In this document: piece after piece, positions 39,751-54,700 of the stretch
How positions within the stretch are numbered: the first letter of the stretch is position 1
Layout: each line of letters starts with the position of its first letter
Source of the DNA: Nocardia sp. NBC_00403
GTDB lineage: Bacteria > Actinomycetota > Actinomycetes > Mycobacteriales > Mycobacteriaceae
Length of the DNA: 64,000 nt
Direction of reading: 5' to 3'
NCBI RefSeq assembly: GCF_036046055.1
Contig: NZ_CP107939.1
Span: forward strand, 1,116,001 to 1,180,000
The notes under the pieces: model-generated
The model's database searches: none
The model's input: the letters and a program-made list of their open reading frames with translations, nothing else
What the model was told of the DNA's origin: nothing
Translations under genes and position numbers: made by a program

Positions 39751-42700
39751 GTGGACACAGGCACCGGCGATTCGTCCGACCGCATGTTGGAGTATCTGAA
39801 GAAGGTCACCGTCGAGCTCCTCACGACTCGCGACGATCTGACCCAGCTGCGGGAACGCATCGACGAGCCGATCGCGATCGTCGGTATGAGCTGCCGCTAC
39901 CCGGGTGGCGTCGAGTCGCCGGTACAGCTGTGGGATCTGGTCGCGTCCGGTTCGGACGCCGTCGGCGAGTTTCCGGTGGATCGGGGGTGGGATGTCGAGG
40001 GGTTGTTCGATCCCGATCCCGACCGGTTCGGGAAGGTGTACACGCGGGAGGGCGCCTTCCTGCGCGATGTCGGCGATTTCGACGCGGGGTTCTTCGGGAT
40101 CGGTCCGCGCGAGGCGGCGGCGATGGATCCGCAGCAGCGGTTGTTGCTGGAGGCGTCATGGGAAGCGCTGGAGGACGCGGGTATCGATCCGTTGTCATTG
40201 CGGGGCAGCGACACCGGCGTCATCGCAGGGGTGATGTACGAGGACTACGAGCACAAGACAAGGGCTGCGGGTCCGGCCTACGAGGGGTACGCGGGCGTCG
40301 GCTCGGCGGGCAGCGTGGTGTCGGGTCGAGTGGCGTATACGTTGGGGCTGGAAGGCCCTGCGGTGACGGTGGATACGGCGTGTTCGTCGTCGCTGGTCGC
40401 GATCCATCTGGCTTGCCAGGCACTGCGGCGTGGAGAGACTTCGCTCGTGTTGGCCGGCGGTGTGACCGTGATGTCGACACCGTATTTGTTCATCGAGTTC
40501 TCCCGGCAGCGTGGTCTGTCGCCTGACGGTCGATGCAAGTCCTTCTCGGCGGCGGCCGACGGTGTCGGGTGGTCCGAGGGCGTCGGTGTGTTGGTGTTGG
40601 AGCGGTTGTCGGATGCGCGGCGGCTCGGTCACAACGTGCTTGCTGTGGTTCGGGGTTCGGCGGTGAATCAGGATGGCGCCTCGAATGGTTTGACGGCGCC
40701 GAATGGTCCGTCGCAGGAGCGGGTGATCGCGGCGGCGCTGGCTGCTGCCGGATTGGCTCCTGCCGATGTGGATGTGGTGGAGGCGCATGGGACGGGCACC
40801 TCGTTGGGTGATCCGATCGAGGCGCAGGCGCTGATCGCGGCCTATGGGCAGGATCGTGCGGAACCGATCCGGATCGGATCGTTGAAGTCGAATATCGGGC
40901 ATTCGCAGGCGGCCGCGGGTGCCGGTGGGGTCATCAAGATCGTGCAGGCGCTGCGGAACGAGGTGCTGCCGAAGACGTTGCATGTGGATGCGCCGTCGCC
41001 GCATGTGGATTGGTCGGCGGGTTCGGTGCGTTTGCTGACGGAGGCGGAGCCGTGGCCTGCGGGGGAGCGGGTGCGTCGGGCGGGTGTGTCCTCGTTCGGT
41101 ATCAGTGGCACGAACGCTCATGTGATCGTGGAGGAAGCACCTGCGCCCGGCGGCGGGTCAGCCGAAGGGACCGCCGCGGGCGACCCGGTTTCGTCGACAT
41201 CGCCTGCCGAATCCGAAACCGTCGCCGGGGATGTGGTGCCGTTGCTGGTGTCGGCCAAGTCCGGCGAAGCGCTGCGCGGCCAGGCGAATCGGTTGCGGCA
41301 GTGGCTGCTCGACCACCCGGATGCGGACTTGTGGAGTGTGGCCTCGGCGCTGATCGATACCAGGGCCCAGTGGGACTTGCGGGGCGCGGTGGTCGGTCGC
41401 GATCGGGAGCAACTGGTTGCGGGGTTGGCCGAGCTGGCGTCGGGTGCGGTGTCGTCCGGTCTGACTGTCGGGGGTCGGACGGCATTCGCGTTCACCGGTC
41501 AGGGTGCCCAGCGTGTCGGGATGGGGGCGGAGCTGTATGTGGCGTTCCCGGTGTTCGCGGCGGCGCTGGACGAGGTGTGTGCCGAGTTCGATCGGCACCT
41601 CGGCGGGGCCGATTCGGCATCCGGCCACCACTCCTCGACGAGCTCGGCGATGTCGTTGCGGCAGGTGATGTTCACCGATCCCGAAAGTGTGTTGGATCGG
41701 ACGGAGTGGACGCAGCCCGCGCTGTTCGCGTTCGAGGTGGCGATGTTCCGGCTCGTCGAGTCCTTCGGCATCACACCGGATGTGTTGATCGGGCATTCGA
41801 TCGGCGAGTTGGCGGCCGCCTACGTGGCAGGGGTGTGGTCGCTTGCGGACGCGTGTGCGTTGGTGGCGGCGCGCGGTCGTTTGATGGGTGCGCTGCCTGC
41901 GGGCGGCGCGATGCTCGCGGCGGCCGTGACCGAGCAGCGTGCGGTCGACATCGTGGCGGAGTACGGGAATCGGTTGTCGGTCGCGGCCGTGAACGGTCCC
42001 GCGTCGGTGGTGCTGTCCGGTGACATGGACGTTGTCGAAGCGGCGGAGCGCGGGCTGGCCGGCGCGGGTGTCAAGACATCGCGATTGCGGGTCAGTCACG
42101 CGTTCCATTCCGCGCGGATGGAACCCATGCTGGCCGAATTCCGCTTCGTTGCTTCGGGTCTGACGTATCGAACGCCGATTGTTCCGATGATGTCGAATGT
42201 TTCCGGTGCTGTGGTCGGAGTCGAGGTGACCGATCCGGAGTACTGGGTCGAGCAGGTGCGCGGGTGTGTGCGATTCGCGCCCGGCGTGGACGCTCTCGTC
42301 GCGGCAGGGGTGCGGCGGTTTGTCGAGGTGGGCCCGGATGCGGTGCTGACCTCGATGACTCGCCAGTGTCTGGCCGAACACCCGGAGGTCGAGGCGGACT
42401 CGGTGGTGGTCGCCGCGTCTCGACGCTCGGTCGACGAGGTGACGCAGTGTGTGACGCTGCTGGGGCAAGCGCACACCGCCGGTGTCCACGTGGACTGGCG
42501 ACCGATGTTCGCGGGGCGGTCTCTGCACCGGGTGTCATTGCCCACGTACGCGTTTCAGCGTCAGCGGTACTGGTTGGAGCCACTCGTCGCTAACGCGTCG
42601 GTCGGGTCATCGGATCATCCGATCTTGACCGGCACGGTGTCGTTGGCGGGCAAGGACGAATGGCTGTTCACCGGACGGGTGTCGTTGCTGACCCACCCGT

Positions 42701-45700
42701 GGTTGGCCGATCACGCGGTGTTCGGCTCGGTGTTGCTGCCCGGGACCGGCTTTGTGGAACTCGCGTCGACCGCGGGCATGCGGCTCGGGGTCGACTTTGT
42801 CGAGGAACTGCTGCTGGAAGCGCCGCTGCTACTCGAGGCAGGCACTGCGGTCGATATCCAGCTCGGTGTCGAACCCACCGACGGCGCGGGCCGCCGCCGG
42901 TTCGTGATCCACTCGCGTGCCGTTGCCGACGGGAATCCCGATGCGGGCGAATGGGTGTCGCATGCCAACGGCGTGCTGGCTCCGGTTGCGCAGAGCGTTC
43001 CCACGTGGGTCGAGTCGGGCTGGTATGGATCGGCTGCGACCGCAGAATGGCCGCCCGCCGGTGCCGAGGCGGTGCCGAACGATGGGCTCTACGACCAGTT
43101 GGCGGACTTGGGGCTCGGCTACGGCCCCGCGTTCCAGGGGGTCACGTCGGTCTGGCGCGACGGCGACGATCTGCTCGCCGAGGTGTCCCTTGCGGCCGAA
43201 ACCGCTGATCAGGCACCTGGATTCGGGATTCATCCCGCGTTGTTGGACGCCGCATTCCACGCGGCGATCGGGGGGCTGGCGCAGGACATGTCCTCGGGTC
43301 GGCTGCCGTTGCCGTTCTCCTTCGCCGGGACGCGGGTGTACCGCACCGGGGTGACGGCCGTCCGGGTTCGACTTGTGCGGTGGGGAGCCGGGCGGACACG
43401 GGTCCTCGCTGTCGACGACACCGGGGCCCTGGTGTTGAGTCTCGATTCGCTCGTTGCCCGCCCCGTGGACGCCAAAGTGCTGAACAGCGGGGCCGGTCGT
43501 CGACCGTCGCTGTCGGATGTCGAATGGGTGCCGGTGTCGTCCGGGTCGACCGGGGCGGTTGCGTCGGTCGCGCTACTCGGCGGTGCGATTGTCGCGGGCG
43601 TCGAGCGTCGGAGTGCGGAGCTCATCGAGCTGCTCGACGATGCGGCGACTCCGGAGATCGTCGTCTGGTCGCCTGTCGGCGACAACTCGACCGACGGTGT
43701 TGTTTCGAGCGACCCACAAGCTGTCGCCGGCGGCGACGTGACGGCGCGGACCCACAGGTGGGTGCGGTCGGCGCTGGAGCTGTTGCAGACGTGGCAGGCC
43801 GAGCAGCGGTTGAGCGATTCGCGACTGGTGGTGCTGACCCGTGGAGCTATGGGCGTGTCGGGCGAGTCGCCGGACGCGGCGGGCGCGGCGGTGTGGGGCT
43901 TGGTGCGCAGTGCGCAGGTCGAGCATCCGGGCCGGTTCGTGCTCGTCGACGTGGGAGTCGAGGAGAACCCGACAGTCGATGTGATCGCCGCGGCAGTGGG
44001 TTCGGACGAACCGCAGCTGGCCGTGCGCAGCGGTGGGCTGCGGGTGCCGCGACTGCGGCGGCAGGCGGGCTCTGCCGTGGCGGACGCGTCGTCCTTCGGC
44101 GCGGGCGCGGTGTTGATCACCGGTGGCACCAGCGGTCTCGGCGCCGAGCTGGCACGCCACCTCGTCGATGCGCACGGTGCGCGACGACTGGTATTGGCGT
44201 CGCGGCGAGGTGAGCGTGCCGACGGTGTTGCCGAGCTGGTGAGCGAGCTGACGGCAGCGGGCGCGCAGGTGCGGGTCGTGGCCTGCGACGTGGGCGATCG
44301 TGCGGCGGTGGCGGCGCTGCTCGCGGAATTGCCCGACGAGTTCGCTCCGAGCGCGGTGATCCATTCGGCGGGCGTGCTCGACGACGGCACCATCGAGACC
44401 TTGACCACCGAGCAGCTGGACCGGGTGCTGGCGTCGAAGGCGGACGCCGCGTGGCATCTGCACGAATTGACCAGCGACCGTGATCTTTCGGCGTTCGTAC
44501 TGTTCTCGTCGGTCGCGGGAGTGGTGGGCAACCCGGGACAGGGCAACTATGCCGCGGCGAATGCGTTCCTCGACGCGCTGGCGTTGCGGCGCAGGGCGGC
44601 GGGCTTGCCCGCGGTGTCGATCGCGTGGGGATCGTGGAACCAGAACATCGGTATGACCAGCGGTCTGGGAACTGCGGCAATGGCGCGGATGAGCCGCCTG
44701 GGCGTGCGTCCGTTGGAGACGGCGGATGGCTTGGCGTTGTTCGATCGCGCGGTCGTCGCGGCAGCACCGGTGGTGGTCGCGACGGAGTTCGACACCGAGG
44801 CGCTGACGATGCAGGCACGCGAGGGGGCCCTGCCCCGGATGTTGCATTCGATCGTCACGGTGCCGGTGCGGCGGGCCGCGGACACGGGCGGGACATTGGC
44901 GCGGCGGCTGGCCGCCGCGCCGGCCGAGGAGCGCGCGGCCATCGTGCTCGACGTCGTTCGTGAGCAGGTCGCAGGCGCGCTCGGTCACATTTCCGGCGAC
45001 GCCATCGATCCCACCGCGCCGTTCGCCGAGCTCGGCTTCGATTCCCTTGCCGGAGTGGAGTTTCGCAATCGGCTTGCCAAAGCCACCGGAGTGCAGCTGC
45101 CGTCGACGCTGGTGTTCGACTACCCCACCGCGACCGCGGTGGCGGCGTTCGTGCGGTCTCATGTCGGTGATCTGGAAGAAGCGGACACCGGCCGTGCCGT
45201 CGCCCGCGTGCCGCGTCGGGTCCGTACCGATGAACCGATCGCGATCGTGGGGATGAGCTGCCGGTATCCCGGGGGGATCAGCTCGCCGGAGGGTTTGTGG
45301 GAGCTGGTGGCGTCCGGAACGGACGCGATCGGCGAGTTCCCGACCGATCGCGGCTGGGATCTGGATCGGCTGTTCGATCCCGATCCCGATCACTCCGGCA
45401 CCTCCTACGCGCGACGCGGCGGATTCCTTTCCGGTATGGCGGATTTCGACGCGGGGTTCTTCGGGATCGGTCCGCGCGAGGCGGCGGCGATGGATCCGCA
45501 GCAGCGGTTGTTGCTGGAGGCGTCCTGGGAGGCTTTGGAATACGCCGGTATTGATCCGTTGTCGTTGCGGGGCAGCGACACCGGCGTAGTCACCGGCGTC
45601 TCGTATCAGGACTACGAGGAGATCGCCAAGGCGGCCGGTTCGGTCGCCGAGGGGTATGTCGGTACCGGTTCGACGAGCAGTGTGCTCTCGGGTCGAGTGG

Positions 45701-48700
45701 CCTACACGTTGGGGTTGGAAGGCCCTGCGGTGACCGTGGACACGGCGTGTTCGTCGTCGCTGGTGGCCATCCATCTTGCCTGCCAGGCATTGCGTCAGGG
45801 GGAGACCTCTCTGGTCCTCGCAAGTGGTGCTCAGGTGATGTCGACGCCGTTCATGTTCATCGAGTTCTCGCGGCAGCGTGGTTTGTCGGGTGACGGTCGG
45901 TGCAAGGCGTTCTCGGCGGCGGCGGACGGTGTCGGGTGGTCCGAGGGCGTCGGTGTGTTGGTGTTGGAGCGGTTGTCGGATGCGCGGCGGCTCGGTCACA
46001 ACGTGCTTGCTGTGGTTCGGGGTTCGGCGGTGAATCAGGATGGCGCCTCGAATGGTTTGACGGCGCCGAATGGTCCGTCGCAGGAGCGGGTGATCGCTGC
46101 GGCCTTGGCGTCGGCCGGGCTCGATCCCACCGATGTGGATGTGGTGGAGGCGCACGGGACCGGGACACCATTGGGTGATCCGATCGAGGCGCAGGCCCTG
46201 ATCTCCGCGTACGGGCAGGGCCGTGCGGAGCCATTGTGGGTCGGATCGTTGAAGTCGAATATCGGGCATTCGCAGGCGGCCGCGGGTGCCGGTGGGGTCA
46301 TCAAGATCGTGCAGGCATTGCGGCACCAGATGTTGCCGAAGACGCTGCATGTGGATGCGTTGTCGCCGCATGTGGATTGGTCGGCGGGGTCGGTGCGATT
46401 GCTGACCGAGCAACGGGCGTGGCCTGCGTCGGTGGAGCGGGTGCGTCGGGCCGGGGTGTCCTCGTTCGGTATCAGCGGGACCAACGCCCACATCATTCTC
46501 GAGGAAGCACCCGCGGGCCAGGAGCGTGCGACGGAGCCGGTCACGCCGCCCGTGGCTTCGGGCATGATGCCGTTGCTGGTGTCGGCGAAATCCGAGGCGG
46601 GACTGCGGGGGCAGGCCGCTCGACTGCGTGCGTGGCTGTCGGCCCACCCGGAAGCGGACCTGGTCGACGTGGCACGTTCGCTGCTGACGACCCGGGCCCG
46701 ATTCGATCGGCGCGGGGCCGTCGTCGCGGGCGATCGGGATGCCATGCTGGCGGGCCTCGCCGAGCTGGCCGCAGGCGCGGCTGCGCCGGGCGTAACCGAG
46801 GGCACGCCCGTCGGCGGCAAGATCGCGTTCCTGTTCACCGGACAGGGTGCACAGCGTGTCGGCATGGGCGCCGGGCTGGCTGCGGCGTTCCCGGTCTTCG
46901 CGTCGGCGTTCGACGAGCTGTGCGCCGAGTTCGACAGGTTGCTGGAGCCCTCGTTGCCCGGCGCCTCGCTCAAAGACATCGTCTTCGGCACCGCGGGCGA
47001 AGATTTGCTGCATCGCACGGAGTACACCCAGCCCGCGCTGTTCGCCTATGAGGCAGCGCTGCTACGGCTCGTGGAGTCGTTCGGGATCACCCCCGACGTG
47101 CTCATCGGGCATTCGATCGGCGAGCTGGTCGCCGCGTACGCGGCCGGGATGTGGTCGGCGGCCGACGCCTGCGCGCTTGTCGTGGCGCGGGGACGATTGA
47201 TGGGCGCACTGCCCGACGGCGGTGCGATGCTGGCCGCCGCGATCCCGGAAGCGCGGGCGCTCGGAGCCATTGCCGGGTTCCGTGGCCGGCTATCGATCGC
47301 GGCGGTGAACGGGCCGTCCTCGATCGTGATCTCCGGCGCCGAGGATGCCATCGCGGAACTGGAACCGCAGCTGGCCGCGGACGGGATCAAGACAACGCGG
47401 TTGCGGGTCAGCCACGCTTTCCATTCGGCATTGATGGAACCGATGCTGCCGGAGTTCGAGGCCGCCGCCGCAGGAGTGACTTACGGTCGGTCGCTGCTGC
47501 CGGTGATATCGAACGTGTTCGGCGTGGTAGGCGGCGAGGCTTTCGCCGATCCCGGGTACTGGGTCGGTCACGTGCGCGACACCGTCCGCTACGCCCACGG
47601 CGTCGAGGCCCTGGTGGACATGGGTGTCCGGCGGTTCCTGGAATTGGGACCCGACGCCGTACTGACGGCGATGACCAGGCAGTGCCTGCCCGAGGATATC
47701 GATTCGAGGTCGCTGGTCGCGGCCGCGGGACGGCGCGGCGTCGACGAGGTGACACAGTTCCTCACGTTCCTCGCCGACGCCCACAACGCCGGCATCGAGG
47801 TGGACTGGGAACCGTTGCTCGCCGGCCGGGCAGCAGTGCGGGTTCCGTTGCCGACCTACGCCTTCCAGCGTCGGCGGTACTGGCTGGACGTGGTGCGCCC
47901 GGTAGCCGCGGGCAACATCGAGCATCCGATCCTGCGGGATGCGGTGCCGGTGGCAGGCAAGGACGAGTGGTTGTTCACCGGGCAGCTTTCCGACGCCCGT
48001 CATCCGTGGATCGCCGAGCATGTGGTGTTCGGTACCGCGGTGGTGCCGGCGACCACCTACCTGGAGCTGGCGTCAGCGATCGGTGAGCGGCTCGAGCTGC
48101 GGACCGTCGAAGAGATGCTGCTGGACATTCCACTGGCGCTCGGGGAGCACGCCGTCGATCTGCAGGTCGCTGTCGGCGAGAGCGAACCGGATGGGCGACG
48201 ACGCTTCACCATCTACTCCCGGGCCGAGCACCTCGACGATGCCGATGCGTGGGTGCCGCATGCCAGCGGGGTGCTGGCCGCCGCCGACACTACGGCGGAC
48301 GCCGAGACCGGATGGGACCAGATATGGCCGCCCTTGGGTGCGGTGCAGCTCGACGAGCAGGTTCTGTATCGGCGGGTCGCGGATCTCGGCATGGAATACG
48401 GTCCGGTGTTCCGTGGGGTGCGCACGATGTGGCGGCGCGGCGACGAGATGTTCGCCGAGGTCTCGCTGGACGCGACAACGGCCGGTCAGGCATCGGGATA
48501 CGGGATTCATCCCGCGTTGTTCGACGCCTGCCTGCACCCCGCTCTCGACTTCGTCATGGACGACATCCCCGAGGGGCGGATTCCGCTGCCGGTCTCGATC
48601 GGCGGCCTGCGCCTGGCGCGGACCGGGTCGGGGCCGGTCCGGCTCCGTGCGGTGATGCTCGGCGGCAACCGCATGCGGATGGATGTGGTGGACGAGGCAG

Positions 48701-51700
48701 GCGAGCCGGTGCTGAGCGCGGACTCCGTGGTGATGCATCCGGTGGAGCGGCGCACGGTGGAACGGGTTCGGTCGAGCTCGGCGTTGGTGCCGCTGTACGG
48801 CGTGGAGTGGGTGCCGGTCGCGGCGGGGTCTACCGAGCCTGCGGGGACGATGGCCATTCTCGGCGGCGGGAATGTGGCAGGGATCGATCGTCGATCCGCT
48901 CAGGTGCACGACCCGGCCGATACCGATGCGGTCGCGGAAACGCTCGTCTGGGTGGTCGGTGACGACGAATCCGACGTCGTGAATGTGGCTGAGGCGGGCC
49001 GCAGAACCGTCGCGGAAGCGCTCGGCCTGTTGCGGTCGTGGCTGGCGGACTCGGGGGTTGCCCGGTCGCGGCTGGTCGTGGTCACCCATAACGCGCTCGG
49101 GCTGCCGGGCGAGTCACCCGATCCGGTGTCCGCGGCTGTCGCGGGGCTGGTGCGCAGCGTGCAGGCCGAGCATCCGGGTCGGATCGTGCTACTCGACCGC
49201 GACGACGAGATCGACGCAGGCACGGTGTCGGCGGTGCTGGCCGCGGATGAGCCGCAGGTCGCGGTGCGCGGCGGCCGGTTGTCGGCACCGCGGTTGCGCA
49301 GGGAATCGGTGTCGCCGAGTGCGGGCCCGGTGTCGTTCGGGGCCGGGACGGTGCTGGTGACCGGAGGGACCAGCGGGCTCGGTGCGCTCGTCGCGCGGCA
49401 TCTGGCCGCCGAGCACGGGGTGCGCAGGCTGCTGTTGGTATCGCGACGTGGTCGCGACGCCGACGGCGTGCCCGAACTGGTCGCGGAACTGGCGGCGCTC
49501 GGCGCCGAAGTGGACGTCGCCGCGTGCGATGTCGCGGATCGCAGCGCCGTCGCGGCGGTGCTCGCGGAAATTCCGGCGCAGTTCCCGTTGACCGGTGTCG
49601 TCCATGCCGCGGGTGTGGTGGATGACGGCACCGTCGAGACCTTGACTGCTGAGCAGTTGGATCGGGTGTTGCGTCCGAAGGTGGACGGGGCGTGGTTGTT
49701 GCACGAATCGACGCGGGAGTCGAATCTTTCGGCGTTCGTGGTGTTTTCGTCGGTCGCGGGGCTGGCCGGTGCGCCGGGGCAGGGCAACTACGCGGCGGCG
49801 AACGCGTTCGCCGATGCGGTCGTCGGGCTGCGGCGGGCGGCAGGTCTGTCCGGTGTCTCGGTGGCATGGGGTCCGTGGAACGCGAACACCGGTATGACAG
49901 GTGAGCTGGGTGCGGCCGGTTTGGAGCGGTTGCGGCGGTTGGGTTTCCGTGCGCTCGGCGACACGACCGGGCTGGCCTTGTTCGACGCGGCGGTCACCGC
50001 CGATGCGGCGCTGGTGGTCGGTGCCGAATTCGATGCGACAGGACTTGCGGAACAGGCCGCGGCGGGATCACTGCCGAAGGTGCTGAGTTCGCTGGTTTCG
50101 GCGCAAACCCGGTCGCGCGGGAACATCGGGTCGGTGGTGGGGCGGCTGGCGTCGGCGTCGGTCGCCGAGCGCGACGAGGTGGCGCTCGAAGTGGTGCGGG
50201 AGCAGGCGGCGGCGGTGCTCGGGCATGCCTCCGCCGAGGCGATCGAATCGGAGGCCGCCTTCACCGAGTTGGGCTTCGACTCGTTGGCCGGTGTGGAATT
50301 CCGGAATCGGCTCGCCAAGGCCACCGGATTGTCGCTGCCATCGACCCTCGTCTTCGATCACCCGACCGCTCGGGCGGTGGCGGCGTTCCTGGTGTCCCGG
50401 ATCGGGGATACCCCCGCCGCGCAACGACGGCCGACGAGAACCGTGCGCCGGACGCGGACGGACGAACCGATCGCCATCGTCGGAATGAGCTGTCGTTATC
50501 CCGGCGGCGTCGGATCCCCTGAACAGCTCTGGGATCTGGTGGCGGCCGGTAGGGACGCGATCACGCCCTTTCCCTCGGACCGGGGCTGGGATCTCGAGCG
50601 GCTGATCAACCCGGACCCGGACGAACCAGGCACCACCTATGTCCGGGAAGGCGGATTCCTCACCGCGGCGGGTGCTTTCGACGCCGGTTTCTTCGGTATC
50701 AGTCCGCGCGAAGCGACGGCAATGGATCCGCAGCAGCGGCTGATGCTCGAGGCCGCCTGGGAGGCATTAGAAGACGCGGGCATCGATCCGACGTCGCTGC
50801 GCGGCAGCGATACCGGGGTGTTCGTCGGCGCCACCCCGTCCGGGTATGCCGAGCGGGTGACCGGCGAACACGAAGGTTTCCGGATGACCGGGAACTCGGA
50901 CAGCGTCACCTCGGGCCGGGTCGCTTACGTGTTCGGTTTGCAGGGGCCTGCCATCACGGTGGACACGGCGTGCTCGTCGTCGCTGGTCGCGCTGCACCTG
51001 GCGTGCCAGGCACTGCGCAATGGGGAGACCACGCTGGTGCTCGCGGGCGGTGTCACGATCTCGGGGAGCCCAGAGCTGTACGTGGACTTCGCACGTCAGC
51101 GTGGTCTGGCGCCCGATGGCCGCTGCAAGTCCTTCTCCGACGGCGCCGACGGTGTCGGCTGGTCGGAGGGCGTCGGCGTGCTCGCCATCGAGCGGTTGTC
51201 GGATGCGCAGCGGCTCGGTCACAACGTGCTCGCCGTGATCCGTGGTTCGGCGGTGAATCAGGACGGCGCGTCCAATGGTCTGACCGCGCCGAACGGTCCG
51301 TCGCAAGAGCGGGTAATCGAGGCGGCATTGGCGGTCGCCGGGCTGGATCCCGCCGATATCGATGTGGTCGAGGCGCACGGGACGGGCACACCGCTGGGTG
51401 ATCCGATCGAGGCGCAGGCCTTGATCGCCACCTACGGGCAAGGGCGCACGGAACCGGTCCGCATCGGATCGTTGAAGTCGAATATCGGGCACTCGGTCGC
51501 GGCTTCCGGCGTGGGTGGCGTTATCAAGATGGTGCAGGCATTGCGGCACCAGATGCTGCCCAAGACGTTGCATGTGAATACGCCGTCGCCGCATGTGGAT
51601 TGGTCGGCGGGTTCGGTGCGTTTGCTGACGGAGGCGGAGCCGTGGCCTGCGGGGGAGCGGGTGCGTCGGGCGGGTGTGTCCTCGTTCGGTATCAGTGGCA

Positions 51701-54700
51701 CGAACGCGCACGTGATCGTCGAGGAAGCGCCTGCGCCCATGCGGGACGCGCGGTCCTCGACGGAGGTCCCGACGTCCTCGCGAGAGGGTGTGGTCGCGTG
51801 GCTGGTGTCGGCGAAATCCGAGGCAAGTCTGCGGGCTCAGGCGGACCGATTGCGGGCGTGGTTGGTCGACCATCCGGAAGCCGACGCGCCGAGCGTCGCG
51901 CGGTCGTTGATCGAAACACGTGCACAGCTGGAATGGCGCGGCGCGGTTGTCGGCCGGGACCGGGAACAGCTGCTTGCCGAACTGGCGGAGTTGGCGACGG
52001 GTTCGTCGTCCTCCGGCGTGGTCGAAGGAACGGTTGGGTCCGGGAAGACGGCGTTCGTGTTCACCGGCCAGGGCGCGCAGCGGGTGGGCATGGGGGCGGA
52101 GCTGTCTGCGGCGTTCCCCGTCTTCGCGGCCGCCTTGGACGAGGTGTGTGCCGAGTTCGATCGCCACCTCGGCCAGGCCGGCCGGTCATCCGACCACCCC
52201 TCGACGAGCTCCGCGCTGTCATTGCGGGAGGTGATGTTCGCCGATCCCGAGGGTGTATTGGATCGGACGGAGTTCACCCAGCCCGCACTGTTCGCGTTCG
52301 AAGTGGCGTTGTTCCGGCTGGTGGAGTCGTTCGGCGTCATCCCGGATGTGCTGATCGGGCATTCGATCGGCGAGCTGGTTGCCGCGTACGTGGCGGGGGT
52401 GTGGTCGCTGTCGGATGCGTGTGCCCTGGTGGCGGCGCGTGGTCGTTTGATGGGTGCGCTGCCGGAGGGCGGCGCGATGCTCGCGATAGCGCTGCCGGAA
52501 ACCGAGGCGGCACAGCTGCTCACCGGCTTCGGAGACCGGGCATCGATCGCTGCCGTGAACGGTCCGGACGCCGTGGTGATCTCCGGTGACGCGGACGCCA
52601 TCGACGAGGTGGAGCGGACGTTGTCGGGGCAGGGCAGCAAGACCACGCGATTGCGGGTCAGCCACGCGTTCCATTCCGCGCGGATGGAACCCATGCTCGC
52701 GCAATTCCGTGCTGTCGCACAGGAGGTGACCTACCGGGATCCGCTGCTGCCGATCGTGTCGAACGTAACCGGTGCGGTGGGCGAGGCATTCACCGATCCC
52801 GAGTACTGGGTCGGGCAGGTGCGTGCCGCGGTCCGGTTCGCGCCGGGGATCGGGTCGCTCGCCGACACCGGCGTGCGCCGATTCCTCGAAATCGGCCCCG
52901 ACGCGGTACTCACGGCGATGACCCGCCGATGTGTGAGCGACGACGGCGATGTCCCGGCCGGATGGCTGGTGGCCGCTGCGAGTCGTCGCGTCGGCGATGA
53001 GGCGAGTCGCTTCGTGACATTCCTTGCGCAGGCGCACATCGCCGGCCTCGGTGTGGACTGGCAGTCGTTGTTCGCTGGGCGCTCGGTGAATCGAGTTTCG
53101 TTGCCGACGTACGCATTCCAGCACCAGCGGTACTGGCTGGCGGCCGCAGCCGATACGGGCGATGTCCGGACCTCGGGTCTGGACGACGTCGAGCATCCGC
53201 TGTTGAGCGCGGCGGTCTGGCTGCCCGACACCGATGGTGTGGTGCTGACGGGTCGGTTGTCGTTGTCGAGTCACCCGTGGTTGGCCGATCACATGATCGG
53301 CGGGACGGTGCTGCTGCCCGGCACGGCGTTCGCGGAGCTGGCCTTGCATATCGGGGCGATGACCGGCAGCCGGCGACTTGCCGAACTGGTCGTGACCGCG
53401 CCGCTTGCGGTGCCCTCCGAGGGCGCCGTCGAGCTGCGGGTGGTTGCGGACGGACCCGATGACACCGGCGCCCGCCTTGTTTCGGTGTATTCGCGTCCGC
53501 AGCGCGAGGGTGCGCCGGAGCGGGCGCAGTGGGTTCGCCATGCGACGGGAACCCTTGTCGCACCGGCGTCGCCGGCCAGGAGCAACGCGACGGCGATGGC
53601 CGCGAGCTGGCCGCCCGCGGGCGCGGTCGGGGTGGATATCGGCGGCATGTATGCGGAGCTGGCCGAGCGCGGATACGGGCACGGGCCATTGTTCCAAGGG
53701 TTGACCGCGCTGTGGCGGCGCGACGGTGAGGTCTTCGCGGAGGTGAATCTCCCGGAGCAGGACCATTTGTCGGCCGATCGGTTCGGGGTGCATCCCGCGC
53801 TGTTGGATGCGGCACTACACGCGATTCGCTTCACCGGGTTGACCGGAGCGCCGGCCGACGGCGAGATCTTCGTGCCCTATTCGTGGGAGAACGTGGACAT
53901 GCACGCCGTCGGAGCCACGGCGGCGCGGGTCAGATTGGCTGCGGCCGAGTCGGGTCCGGCGGGACCGGACAACCATCGGATCACGGTGACACTCGCCGAC
54001 TCACACGGGGAGCCGGTCTTCGAGGTCGCGGCGCTGACCATGCGTCCGATCCCGATCGACACCCTGCGCGCCGCGGGTGCTTCCGAGCTGAGCCGCGGCG
54101 CCTACCAGCTCCGCTGGGTCCCGGTGCCGACACCGAAGCCGAGCGACCTCGTTGCCGGCGTGCGCTGGGCGAGCACCGCCGGGGGCGAGACGGTGACGAT
54201 CGACGGCAGGCCGATGGCCGTGATCCGACTCGACGACACGCCGATCGATGCGGACGTGCCGGGTGCGGTACACGCTCGGCTCGTCGACGTGGCAGCGCAG
54301 GTGACCGCACTCCTGACCCATCAGGAGCGGATCGCCGTCGTCACCAGGAACGCGGTTGCTCTGGAAGCCGGTGCGCCGGTGGATCTCGTCGGAGCTGCGG
54401 TGTGGGGTCTGCTGCGCAGTGGTCAGCACGAGAACCCCGGCCGGATCGCGATCGTCGATGTGGACAGTTGGGACGACTACCACGATGGCGTCGCGGCGGC
54501 TGTCGCTGTCGCGGACGAAGCTCAGCTGGTGCTGCGCGAGGGTGTCGCGTACGCGCCTCGGTTGAGTCGCGGTGGCATAGACGCAGGCAAGGACGTTGCG
54601 TCACGATCGGACGGCACCGTGTTGATCACCGGAGGAACCGGCGGGTTGGGCGCGCTCACGGCCAGGCATCTCGTCGTCGAGCATGGGGTGCGGCGGCTGC

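Noticed and set aside
43573..47013. A 1146-residue antisense frame within the PKS, and several other long ones
   Set aside because: They lie over strongly recognisable KS, AT, KR and ACP coding sequence on the other strand and have Arg/His/Gln-rich translations.
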